Below, piece after piece: positions 14,705 through 23,781 of a DNA stretch of 25,150 nucleotides. Within the stretch, counting starts at the first letter, position 1; each line of letters opens with the position of its first letter. Source of the DNA: Desulfosarcina sp. (GTDB lineage: Bacteria > Desulfobacterota > Desulfobacteria > Desulfobacterales > Desulfosarcinaceae). Position numbers and translations under genes: made by a program. The stretch lies in the NCBI GenBank assembly GCA_018224455.1, contig JAGTUY010000391.1, positions 1 through 25,150 on the forward strand, written 5' to 3'. The notes beneath the pieces were generated by a model. The model made no database searches. It was not told the DNA's origin and was given only the letters and a program-made list of their open reading frames with translations.

Positions 14705-17700
14705 TTACCGATCTTCAGTTACCGCATCAATTTGTCGCAGGATCTCTTGCCCGGTAACCGCCGCATCGATCTGGCTGCAAAGCGCCGCATTGGTGAAGTG
14801 CTTGAGCACAATCGCATCGGTCGGGCATTTGGTGGTACAGACACCGTCCCCCTTGCAGAGAATGGGATTCACCCATGCTTTTCTGCCTTTTGGCGTGTCA
14901 ACGAATTCTATCGCGTCATACGTACACGCGGTAATGCAGGCACCGCAGGTCACACAATCGTATGCACGCACCTCGGCAACGGAACCCGAGGCCACGACGG
15001 TATCTTTTGATAGAAGCGCCATGACCCGGCCGGCCGCGCCATAGGCCTGGTTGATCGTTTCCTGGATATGCTTGGGATAGTGAGCCGTCCCGCAAAGAAA
15101 AACACCATCGGTGGCAAACTCGACTGGTTTCAACTTGACATGGGCTTCTTTGAAAAAGTCGTCCGGGCTCAAGGTCACTTTGAACAATCCGGCCACCTCA
15201 CGGGTTGAGGCGGAGGGAATGACAGCGGCCGCCAAAGAGAGAATATCGGCGTCCAATTCAAGCCGTTGGCCCAGGATGGGATCGGCAATGGTCACCCGAA
15301 CGATTTCCTTGCCCCCCTCTTGGGCGGCTTCGACCAGGGGTTTGTCATCCGGTTCATAGCGGATAAATCTTACCCCTTTGTCTGATGCGTCGCGGTAATA
15401 ATCCTCTCTGAGCCCATAGGTTCTCATATCCCGGAAGAGAATATAGATGTCCATCTCCGGGTTTATCACTTTGAGTTTCAGTGCATTTTTCACGGCGTGG
15501 CTGCAGCACACCCGGCTGCAGTAATTTCGGTCTTCGTTTCTGCAGCCCACGCATTGGATCATCACCAGGCTCTCGGCAGCCATTACCCGTTCTTCTTTTT
15601 GGGCGATCAACTCCCCCAATTCAAGATGAGTGAAGACCTTGTCATTTTCGCCGTAAAGGTATTCGGTGGGTTGATACACATCCGCACCGATAGCAAGGAC
15701 GGATGCACCATGTTTGATCGCTTTGACCCGACCTTCCGTTTCCACCGTGGTCATAAAATTTCCCAGATAACCGGAAACACGGGTGATGGTTGCCTCATGG
15801 GAGACGTGGATCAAGGGGTTGTGATACACCGCTCGGATCAGGTCATCCAGGTAGGCCTGAACATCCATGCCTTCGATGGTGGTGTGAATTCTGCGCGCCA
15901 TTCCGCCCAGCGCTTTTTTCTTTTCAATCAAATGGACCTCATGCCCCTGACTGGCGATGGAAAGGGCACAGGTCATGCCGGCGATACCGCCACCGACCAC
16001 CAGGGTCGCCTTGTTTACCGGCAGATCAAACTCCTGCAACGGTTCCAGACGGCTGGCGCGTGCCACCGACATCCGGACGATATCCTGCGCCTTTTTCGTG
16101 GCCTCTTCCTTTTGCTTGGCGTGGACCCATGAGCAGTGTTCCCTGATGTTGGCCATGTCCAGGTAATATTGATTCAGCCCCGCCTCCCTGAGGGTGTCCC
16201 GGAATAAGGGTTCCAGCGTCCGGGGGGAGCAGGCGGCGATCACCACGCGATTCAAGCCTTTTTCCTCGGCCAGATCGGTTATTTCCTTGGCGGAATTGGT
16301 GGCACAAGAGAACAGCTGTTCCTGGGCGTAGACGACATTGGGCAGCGTCATGGCATAGTCGACGGTGGAGGGGACATTGACGACACTGGAGATATTGGCC
16401 CCGCAATGACACACGAAAACACCTATCTTCGCCTCCTCCGTGGAGACATCCCGTTCCGGCGGATAGGTTCTCTCTCTGGCCAGTTTTCCTCGTCGGTAGT
16501 CGAGCAGCGCACCGCATTGGGCGCTGGCGGCGCTGGCGGTAAAAACCGACTCCGGGATGTCGGTTGGCCCCTGGAAAGCCCCACTGACAAAGATCCCGGG
16601 CCGGTTGGTTTTCATGGGGTTTTCGTGGTCGGTTTGGTTGAATCCGTGTGAATTGAGATCGATTCCAAACGTTTTCGCAAGCGCCGCATGATCGGTAGGC
16701 GGGTTCAATCCGACGGACAGGATGACCATGTCGAATGCTTCCTCTTTGACACCGTCATCGTTTGTCGCATAACGGACAATGACGTTCTTGTTTTCCGGGT
16801 TTTCTCCGACGATGGACACGTAGCTTCGGATGAATTCGACGCCGGGAAGCTGTTCGGCGCGTTGGAAAAATCGTTCGAAATCCTTGCCGTAGGAGCGGAT
16901 ATCGTTATGGAAAATGGTGCACTGGGCATCGCTGTCATGCTCTTTTGTCAAAATCACCTGTTTCTGGGTATAGGTGCAGCACACGCCTGAACAATAGCTG
17001 TTCTCGCCTTCGGTTACCCGTCTGGACCCCACGCACTGAATCCAGGCTATTTTTTTGGGGTGCCGCTTGTCGGAAGCACGCAGCACTTCACCGCCGTATG
17101 GCCCGGTGGATGATAAAAGCCGTTCATAATCCATGCTGGTGACCACGTTCTGCAGAGTGCCGTAGCCATATTCGTCCTTTACCGACGGATCAAATGGCTC
17201 GATGCCGGAAGCCAGAATGATCGCGCCGACATTGACCTCTTCTTTTTGCGTCGTCTGCTTGAAGTCGATGGCGCCGGTCTGACATACGCCTCTACAGATG
17301 TCGCACTTGCCTTCTTTCAGGTAAAGACAGCTTTCATCGATATAGGCGACAAGCGGAATGGCCTGAGAAAAGTACACATGAACGGCCTTGTTGTCCGATA
17401 TCTCCTGATTGAAAGGATCCGGGTATTGGACCGGGCAATATTTTACACATGTCGTACAGCCGGTGCACTTTTCCTCGATGATGTATCGGGGTTTCTTGGT
17501 CAGGGTAACCGTGAAATCGCCTGCCTGCCCTTCTATACCGTCAACTTCGGTAAATGTCAGAATCTCTATGTTTGGATGCCGGCCGACCTCGACCAGTTTC
17601 GGTGAGAGAATTCACATGGAGCAGTCATTGGTTGGAAAGGTTTTGTCTAGCTGGGCCATGTGCCCGCCGATGCTCGGCCCTTTCTCAACCAGGTACACTT

Positions 17701-17842
17701 TAAATCCGGCGGTAGCGAGATCGAGAGAGGCCTGGATGCCGCTGACCCCCCCACCAACAACCATTACGTCTCCAAAATTGATGTCTCCAAGGCTTCCGGA
17801 AAATTGTTCAATGATCTCTTTTGGCAATACATCGTTTCCCAC
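14705..17842 (-). CDS. bamE: Selenoprotein BamE (double HdrA-like flavoprotein, Sec77)
   Basis: A 1045-aa protein read through TGA at 17612-17614. The start is GTG 17842 with GGAG 8 nt upstream. Module 1 has an FAD motif VVGGGVSGIQASLDLA (29-44), then TFPTNDCSM-U-ILSPKLVEVGRHP, where HdrA proteins have Cys in place of Sec77. Ferredoxin sites follow at C126-C136 and C172-C187, then IQCVGSRR. A CHCGANISSV/IAACSPRTLEP region leads to module 2, with FAD motif VVGGGIAGM (about 616) and IQCVGCRNEDRNYCSRVCC. The C-terminus has two [4Fe-4S] motifs (CVTCGACITAC, about 962, and CKGDGVCTTKCP). It thus fuses two HdrA flavin modules and is the likely bifurcating core. It lies 28 nt after bamD and 49 nt before bamF. 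Confidence 0.92.
17583..17602 (-). promoter_or_regulatory. Candidate bacterial SECIS hairpin for BamE
   Basis: Nine nt after the TGA, CCGA (17602-17599) can pair with TCGG (17586-17583) around a 12-nt loop containing GGTC, as in known bacterial SECIS apical loops. The stem is short and unverified. Confidence 0.4.
17612..17614 (-). other. Selenocysteine codon UGA in bamE (Sec77)
   Basis: The only stop between two same-frame halves of an HdrA protein, exactly at the second Cys of the conserved CSMC motif. Sec-containing HdrA homologues are known in deltaproteobacteria. Confidence 0.92.
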
Positions 17843-17870
17843 TTTCTATCTCCTCATCAAGAATAAAATA

Positions 17871-19022
17871 CTAAAGCACTTCCTGGATGATCTCCGTAAT
17901 ATCTTTGATCGCTATGACCTCATCATACTCCAGGTTCAACCGGCTTTCCTCAAAATTGGTGATGCAATATGGGCAGGCGGTCACTAGCTCTGCGGCACCG
18001 ACCTCAACCGCCTGTTTTAACCGGATGTCGGAAAACCGTTCTTCCATGGGTGTATCCATCCAGATCCTGCCGCCGCCGCCGCCGCAGCAGAGACTCTCCT
18101 TGCGCGAATCAGCCATCTCTACCATTTCCAGACCAGGAATTTTCTTCAACAGGTCTCGGGGCTGATCATAGATCTCATTGTGCCGGCCCAGGTAACAGGG
18201 ATCATGATAGGTCACTTTCTTTTCATAGGCTTTGGTCAGTTCAAGTCTTCCCGAATTGATCAGCTCGAATAGGTATTGGGAGATATGAACCACCTCGAAA
18301 TTGACCATGAATTCGGGGTACTCGTTTTTAAACGTATGGTAGCAGTGAGGAGAAGAGACAATTATCTTTTTGACTCCGTTGTCAACAAAGGTCTTGATAT
18401 TTTCCCGGGCCAGGCTTTTGAACACTTTCTCACTGCCCGTCTTGCGAATGCTTTCTCCACAGCAGCTTTCCTTTGCACCGAGGATACCGAATTCTACCCC
18501 GGCCCGCTTCAGAATGTTGGCTGTGGCGGTGGCCACCTTTTTCATTCGTGGATCATAGCTGAGATAGCAACCGACAAAATAGAGCGCGTCCATACCCTCG
18601 GTGAAGGTTTTCACGCCCAGGCCTGTGGCCCAATCCGCCCGCTTGTTTCGTTCTCCCTGCAAGGGATTGCCTTCGGAAATCAGGCTGGCTCTCGCGGTAC
18701 GGGCAGATCGGACAGAAGCCGGGAAAACCTCATATTCCGCGGCAACCCGGCGTAAAGCCACACCCACCGCTATCTGTTTTACCCCCCGTGGACACTGCTG
18801 CGGGCATCTCCCGCAAGTCGTGCATCGCCATATGTCTTCACCGTCTATCTCGGTCAAACCGAAAGTGGCCTCCCGGATAATCTTGCGAATGCTGAATTGC
18901 CTGACCCGGTTCCATGGGCAAACCGTATCGCACAGTCCGCACTGAAAGCAGAATCTGAGGGCGTCTCCACCGGCATCTTTTATCTCTTCGATGACCTCTT
19001 TGAAGGGAGCGACTGTTTCCAC
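17871..19022 (-). CDS. bamD: Benzoyl-CoA reductase complex subunit BamD (HdrCB/HdrD-like FeS protein)
   Basis: A soluble 383-aa iron-sulfur protein. Two ferredoxin motifs at the N-terminus (FCFQCGLCDTVCP and CTTCGRCPQQCP) bind [4Fe-4S] clusters. Two CCG domains follow: GCYLSYDPR...ESCCGES...SSPHCYH, and DPCYLGRHNEIYD...LCCGGGGG...CPYCI, which in HdrB/HdrD carry noncubane or related clusters. The GTG at 19022 is preferred since AGAGGA lies 12 nt upstream; an in-frame TTG at 19034 is immediately after that element, too close to be used. It lies between bamC and bamE and is the partner of the HdrA-like BamE in electron transfer. Its C-terminal part is closely similar to the soluble part of the EMO-like protein in the same operon. 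Confidence 0.9.
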   Translation of the reverse strand: METVAPFKEVIEEIKDAGGDALRFCFQCGLCDTVCPWNRVRQFSIRKIIREATFGLTEIDGEDIWRCTTCGRCPQQCPRGVKQIAVGVALRRVAAEYEVFPASVRSARTARASLISEGNPLQGERNKRADWATGLGVKTFTEGMDALYFVGCYLSYDPRMKKVATATANILKRAGVEFGILGAKESCCGESIRKTGSEKVFKSLARENIKTFVDNGVKKIIVSSPHCYHTFKNEYPEFMVNFEVVHISQYLFELINSGRLELTKAYEKKVTYHDPCYLGRHNEIYDQPRDLLKKIPGLEMVEMADSRKESLCCGGGGGRIWMDTPMEERFSDIRLKQAVEVGAAELVTACPYCITNFEESRLNLEYDEVIAIKDITEIIQEVL

Positions 19023-19056
19023 TGTCTGTATCAATCCTCTTTTTCGCCTTGTTTAT

Positions 19057-19602
19057 TTAAACTTTCTTCGATATCCTGGCAACCGCGTCTTTGATCTTTT
19101 CCATCCCGTATTTGTCTGCCAGCGCTTCCAATCCGATTTCGAGATTTTCCAGCTCATCCTGAGGGTCCTGCGCCTCGCCTTCCTCTTCTCTTTGCTGCAG
19201 AATCAAGGCATCATGCGGGCACCACTTCACACACAAGGGTTCTTCTTCACCCTCACACATATCGCATTTCAGAGGCAGGCCGGAATCGGGCTCTTTGAAC
19301 TCGTCCCTGGATGGACATGAGGCACGGCAGAAGGAACACTCGTCATATTCCTTGCCGTCAATGGTGTATTTGTCCCTGCCGGCACACTCGGCAACCGCAT
19401 ATTCACCCGCGTACACAGGAACGTAAAGGTCTCTTAAGGGTTCACGGATGATTCGAATGCGGGACCGGGCTGGATTGTTGCTGCTGTATTTCGGTTCCGC
19501 GTGAAAGGCGGAGCAGATCATCTCACAAGCCCGGCAGCCGTTGCACTTATCGACATCGATTTTTATCGTTTTAATGGTCTTTTTCTCTTTTTTACCTTTC
19601 AA
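19057..19602 (-). CDS. bamC: Benzoyl-CoA reductase small subunit BamC (polyferredoxin)
   Basis: A 181-aa ferredoxin-like protein with Cys motifs CNGCRACEMICSAFH (about 20-34), ECSFCRASCPS (about 88-98) and CDMCEGEEEPLCVKWCP (about 112-128), enough for three to four [4Fe-4S] clusters, like the HycB/DmsB fold. BamC is the electron-transferring partner of the tungsten subunit BamB. The start is TTG at 19602, supported by a strong GGAGGG 8 nt upstream; no ATG or GTG start fits the frame. It lies 17 nt after bamB and about 34 nt before bamD. The Lys-rich N-terminus and helical C-terminus (KYGMEKIKDAVARISKKV) show no known motif. Confidence 0.92.
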   Translation of the reverse strand: MKGKKEKKTIKTIKIDVDKCNGCRACEMICSAFHAEPKYSSNNPARSRIRIIREPLRDLYVPVYAGEYAVAECAGRDKYTIDGKEYDECSFCRASCPSRDEFKEPDSGLPLKCDMCEGEEEPLCVKWCPHDALILQQREEEGEAQDPQDELENLEIGLEALADKYGMEKIKDAVARISKKV

Positions 19603-19619
19603 GGTTCACGCCCTCCACG

Positions 19620-21626
19620 CTATTTTGTCTCTTGTTGAGCGGCAGCCACTTTGGAAGGGGCGTCCTCACCCTCCGTCAAGATCCCTCTTTTGACAAAGTC
19701 TTCACTGACGTAATCCAGACCCAGTTCGTGCAGCGATGCTTGGGTGGGGATACCGTCATCGTTCCACCCCTTGAACCGGTAATAGGTGTCCAATAGCTCC
19801 TTTTCGAGCTCGGGGAACCTTTTCTTCCAATGGTTCTTTGGCGGTTGATCATCTTTTCTGCGCATGCCCCTTCTTATGTTGATGGCCCTGACCAGCGTGC
19901 GGTATCGCTTGGCCGCCTGGCTGAGTGAGGCTTCATCCATGTCGAAGCCGGTCGCTGCGGATATAAATTTCGGGTAGTTGTGGATGTGGTAGGGCGGTTT
20001 CAAAGGGAAGGAAGACAGACCGGCACACATGCCGAGGGCGTCATCGATGTAGTGCATCTTCTCCTGCCAGTCGACGATGTCACAGCACATGTCAACCGTC
20101 GGGTAAAAGGGCATCGATTTTTCTCCACGCGGTTCCCAATCCACAAAGTATTGTTTGAATTTTTCGTCGGGCACATGGTGCCAGTCCTTTACAAACGCCT
20201 CCCGGTGCTCTCTCTTGGGATAGGGGGCCTGGGGGAACTGGCCTTCGATCTGGGTGATATTCATTTTCTCGCCGGTACTGTACATTAAAAAATAGATCGG
20301 GTTGAGCATGGACAGCTTGAGCGGCAGCTGTTCATGCTTCTTGATATTGTTGTGCGCATAGTCCTCCGCACCGTTGCCGATCGCTTCGGCCGCCCAGTGG
20401 GTGCCATCGGCCAGAACGTCGCCGATGCCTTCACGCCGGACGATTTTATCCAGCAGATAGTAGAATCTGCCCTCGTTGTCTTGCGGCATATCCGGAAAGT
20501 CCTTGTCGGAAAGGATGCCGTTCTCGAGAAGTTCGAGGGCGAAGGCCATCACCTGAGGGGCTGAAAATCCATCCACGCCATACTCGGTGGCACGCTGGGC
20601 AATTTTCAATCCAAAATCCAGGTTCGAGAATGCCCCCATGGTATAGGTCAGTTTCGTGAAGCATTTCATCATGTAGGTCGGCAGACCGGGCATGGAAATG
20701 GTCGCCCCGCATGTCATCGGGCAGTTGTAGCAACTGATCAGCCTCGTCCGGGCTTTATCCAATGTCTCCATCCACTCTCCGGCGATCTCATCGGTCCAGA
20801 ACCCTTTGCGCCGGACGCGTGAATTGCCCCACATGAAATTTTCGGTATGCCACTTCTCGTCATGGACCTTCATCTCCTGGGGCGATCCCAACCCGGCCAG
20901 AATCGGCATGACTCCCGGAATCGGGTTGTCATTGCGAAATTGGATATATTGCATGACTTCGTTGCAAAGATCCATGTATTCGGCCGGCTTGGCGACATGG
21001 ATGTCCTGCGTGCCGCGAACGACGATCGCCTTGACCCCCTTGTCTCCCATAACGGCCCCGATGCCGCCGCGGCTGGCGCTGGATCGGCCCTGCTCGATGG
21101 AGGCAAAAAAAACCCTGTTTTCACCGGCCAACCCGATGGCGGCGACCTGGGCTTTGGGCTGCTTGAGCTCCTTGCGTATGATTTCTGCCGTCTCGATAGC
21201 GCCTTTTCCCTTTATATGAGCGGCATCCCGTAGTTCCACCTTGCCGTTGTTGATCCACAAATAAACCAGATTTGGCGACTTGCCGCGAAGAATCACTTTG
21301 TCGTAACCGGCATACTTCAATTCAGGTGCAAAGAACCCCCCCATCATCGAAAAGGCCATCAACTTGGTTTGAGGAGAAATGGTGGTCACAATGGTGCGGT
21401 TACAACCGGTAGCAGGTGTTCCGCACAACAGACCGGCGCTGAAGATCAACAGGTTTTCAGGAGAAAACGGCTCAATTTCAGGGGGAACGCGATCCCACAA
21501 AATCTTGGCATTCGTGCCCAGACCACCCAGGTAAAGCTCGGTCTCTTTCGGGTTTGTAGCCACCTTTTCGATGTTTCCCCGGGTTAGATCAACTTCTAAA
21601 TTATACCCCGTTTCAGCGTACCTCAT
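19620..21626 (-). CDS. bamB: Benzoyl-CoA reductase class II catalytic subunit BamB (tungsten, AOR family)
   Basis: A 668-aa member of the aldehyde:ferredoxin oxidoreductase family that reduces benzoyl-CoA to cyclohexa-1,5-diene-1-carboxyl-CoA at a W-bis-pyranopterin cofactor without ATP. Numbered from ATG 21626, it has E251, H255 and H260 (EMKVHDEKWH) and C322 (MMKCFTK). These are the positions I recall for active-site residues and the tungsten-ligand Cys in the Geobacter structure. The [4Fe-4S] cluster site is C299-C302-C306 (SCYNCPMTC) with C534 (GMCAGL). Pterin-binding SASRGGIGAVMG is at 183-194. AAAGGGG precedes the start and overlaps the end of the preceding EMO-like gene, whose stop is 4 nt upstream. 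It is the first bam gene, followed by bamC. Confidence 0.95.
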   Translation of the reverse strand: MRYAETGYNLEVDLTRGNIEKVATNPKETELYLGGLGTNAKILWDRVPPEIEPFSPENLLIFSAGLLCGTPATGCNRTIVTTISPQTKLMAFSMMGGFFAPELKYAGYDKVILRGKSPNLVYLWINNGKVELRDAAHIKGKGAIETAEIIRKELKQPKAQVAAIGLAGENRVFFASIEQGRSSASRGGIGAVMGDKGVKAIVVRGTQDIHVAKPAEYMDLCNEVMQYIQFRNDNPIPGVMPILAGLGSPQEMKVHDEKWHTENFMWGNSRVRRKGFWTDEIAGEWMETLDKARTRLISCYNCPMTCGATISMPGLPTYMMKCFTKLTYTMGAFSNLDFGLKIAQRATEYGVDGFSAPQVMAFALELLENGILSDKDFPDMPQDNEGRFYYLLDKIVRREGIGDVLADGTHWAAEAIGNGAEDYAHNNIKKHEQLPLKLSMLNPIYFLMYSTGEKMNITQIEGQFPQAPYPKREHREAFVKDWHHVPDEKFKQYFVDWEPRGEKSMPFYPTVDMCCDIVDWQEKMHYIDDALGMCAGLSSFPLKPPYHIHNYPKFISAATGFDMDEASLSQAAKRYRTLVRAINIRRGMRRKDDQPPKNHWKKRFPELEKELLDTYYRFKGWNDDGIPTQASLHELGLDYVSEDFVKRGILTEGEDAPSKVAAAQQETK

Positions 21627-21630
21627 TTTT

Positions 21631-23763
21631 TTACCCCTTTAAAATAATGCTTGATGACACCATATTTTTATCAACAATTTCGGCGATATCCATCGTTTTG
21701 ATCTCCTCTTCCCTGCCCAATTCCTTCATCCCGTCTTCGATCATGGTCAGACAAAAGGGGCAACCCACCGCGACATGGGTAGCCTGGCTATCGACGATTT
21801 CTTCCGAACGCGCCAGATTGATTCGCTTACCGATGGTCTCCTCCATCCACATTCTTCCGCCACCGGCACCGCAACAAAAGCTTTCCCGTCCGTGTCGGTC
21901 GAGTTCTTTGAGGCCGCCTTTGGCAACGGATCGCAGGATCGATCGGGGTTGATCGTAAATGTTATTGTAGCGCCCGAGATAACAGGGATCATGATAGGTC
22001 AGCGCGCCGTCGAGCGATGGTTTGAGTTTTATTTTTCCGCCTCGGACGAGGCCATCGATGAACTCGGCATGATGGATCACCTCATAATTTCCCCCCATCT
22101 GAGGATAATCATGTTTAAGGGAATTGAGACAATGCGGACAGGCCGTGATTATCTTTTTGACCTTATAGGCGTTCAGTGTGGCAATGTTTTCCTCGGCCAT
22201 CATCTGGAACAGCATTTCATTGCCCACGCGTCTGGCAAAATCTCCGGTGCACTTTTCTTCCACGCCCAGCATGGCGAAGCTGACCCCCGCTGTTTTCAGG
22301 ATGTTGACCAGGCTGATGGATACTTTTTTGGATCGATCATCGAAGGAACCGGCACATCCGACCCACAGCAGATAATCGACGTCCGGGTCGTCCGCCATCC
22401 TTTTGACATTCAGCCCGTCGGCCCAATCGGCGCGTTTGTCATACCCGATTCCCCACGGATTGCCGTTTCGTTCGAGCCCTTTCAGGGCCGGGTTCAACTC
22501 TTTGGGATAGGCTTCCGCGATCAAGGTCTGCCCCTGCCGCATGGCGATAATTCTGGGCACGTGTTCAATGGTCACCGGGCACACTTCTTCGCAGGCGCGG
22601 CAGGTCGTACATGCCCACAGTGTCTCTTTGGCGATGACCTCGCCAACCAATTGCTTGTCGCTGTTCAATTCGGCGATCGCCGCTTTGGTTTTTTCGAGCT
22701 GCCCGTCATCCTCGCTTTGGCCCAGGGTGGATGACAATTTGGCCCGTTTGATTATTTTTTCTTCATTTTCCAATAGTTCTAATTTAAGGGAGTCATTGAA
22801 TTCATGCAGGTTCAATGGCTTGTCAGTGATATAAGTCGGGCAGACATCTTTGCACCGTCCGCATTCGGTGCAAGTGTAGAGGTCCAGTCCCTGCTTCCAA
22901 TTGAGCTGGTGGATATGATTGAGCCCCAGGGATTCTTCCTCCCAGGCGGTTTCATCTTCCAAATCCAACCATTTCACCTTTTCATGGGGGTAACCCAGTT
23001 TTTTGAAAAACACGTTGGGCAGCGCGGTAATCACGTGGAAATGCTTGCCGGTAGGAAGGATATTCAAAAATATCAGCTGGGTACAGATGTGCACCCAGAA
23101 CATTATCACCAAGATGACGGCGTTGGCGTCGGCGTTTAGACCCGAAACCAGGCTGGCCGCACCCACCGTTACCGGTGTCCAGAGAAATTCAGAGCCATAA
23201 TTCAGATTGTCGAAGTGGTGAATGTTTCCCGGGTTGTCATAGAGCTGGATCAAGTTGTAGCGTGCGCCGTCGTACAATAGATCCGACACCATCAGGATCC
23301 CGATCATCACCAGGACCAAATAGGCTTCGAAGGTGTTGTGCATGCGTTTGGGTTTTAAGACGGCACGACGATAAATGGCCAAGACCACCATCAAAAGGAC
23401 GACACCCTCCATGACATCCTTTAGGGCGACATATAGGTATCCCAACAGATAGTCGCCGCCTAAAAACGGCAGGTGAAAACCTTCCTGAAACCCTTCTCCG
23501 TACAGGGTCAGGCTGCGAATCAACAGGACACAGAAGCCCCAGAAGATCAACGCATGCATCAGGCCCGAACCTCTCTCTTTTGCTCTTCCGACCAGGCGTT
23601 TCTGGCCGATGGCCAAAGTGGCCATATTAATCAGGCGCGCCTTCAGGTGATTGGCTCTATCGGTGGGTTCGAGTGCCTTTAACAACTGAATTTTTCGAAC
23701 CATCGTGTAGCCGAAAAGCGACAGGCCAGCAATCAGTAGAATGGACATCAACAGGGGATTCAT
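21631..23763 (-). CDS. EMO-like ETF:menaquinone oxidoreductase (cytochrome b plus CCG-domain FeS protein)
   Basis: A 710-aa membrane protein. About five to six transmembrane helices in residues 1-240 form a NarI-like cytochrome b part, with His in helices (H70, H225). Then come [4Fe-4S] motifs C298-C308 (CTECGRCKDVCP) and C385-C395 (CTTCRACEEVCP), and two CCG domains: C470, C505, C542/C545, and C594, C630/C631, C668/C671. The first has CTG rather than CCG at 505-507. This DUF224-type arrangement matches ETF:(mena)quinone oxidoreductases, which pass electrons from ETF to menaquinone. etfA upstream supports this role. Start ATG 23763 has GAGGAA upstream. The stop is 4 nt before bamB, so the two are translationally linked. 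An HmeC/DsrMK-like function is the alternative. Confidence 0.88.
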   Translation of the reverse strand: MNPLLMSILLIAGLSLFGYTMVRKIQLLKALEPTDRANHLKARLINMATLAIGQKRLVGRAKERGSGLMHALIFWGFCVLLIRSLTLYGEGFQEGFHLPFLGGDYLLGYLYVALKDVMEGVVLLMVVLAIYRRAVLKPKRMHNTFEAYLVLVMIGILMVSDLLYDGARYNLIQLYDNPGNIHHFDNLNYGSEFLWTPVTVGAASLVSGLNADANAVILVIMFWVHICTQLIFLNILPTGKHFHVITALPNVFFKKLGYPHEKVKWLDLEDETAWEEESLGLNHIHQLNWKQGLDLYTCTECGRCKDVCPTYITDKPLNLHEFNDSLKLELLENEEKIIKRAKLSSTLGQSEDDGQLEKTKAAIAELNSDKQLVGEVIAKETLWACTTCRACEEVCPVTIEHVPRIIAMRQGQTLIAEAYPKELNPALKGLERNGNPWGIGYDKRADWADGLNVKRMADDPDVDYLLWVGCAGSFDDRSKKVSISLVNILKTAGVSFAMLGVEEKCTGDFARRVGNEMLFQMMAEENIATLNAYKVKKIITACPHCLNSLKHDYPQMGGNYEVIHHAEFIDGLVRGGKIKLKPSLDGALTYHDPCYLGRYNNIYDQPRSILRSVAKGGLKELDRHGRESFCCGAGGGRMWMEETIGKRINLARSEEIVDSQATHVAVGCPFCLTMIEDGMKELGREEEIKTMDIAEIVDKNMVSSSIILKG

Positions 23764-23781
23764 GGCTTCCTCGTCAGCAGT

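Noticed and set aside
14705..17842. bamE as a frameshifted or nonsense-broken pseudogene
   Set aside because: The two halves are in one frame separated by a single TGA at a conserved Cys position, with strong conservation on both sides; a selenoprotein explains this better.
21775..22734. 319-codon plus-strand frame opposite the EMO-like gene
   Set aside because: Antisense shadow of a conserved FeS protein, with no own signals.
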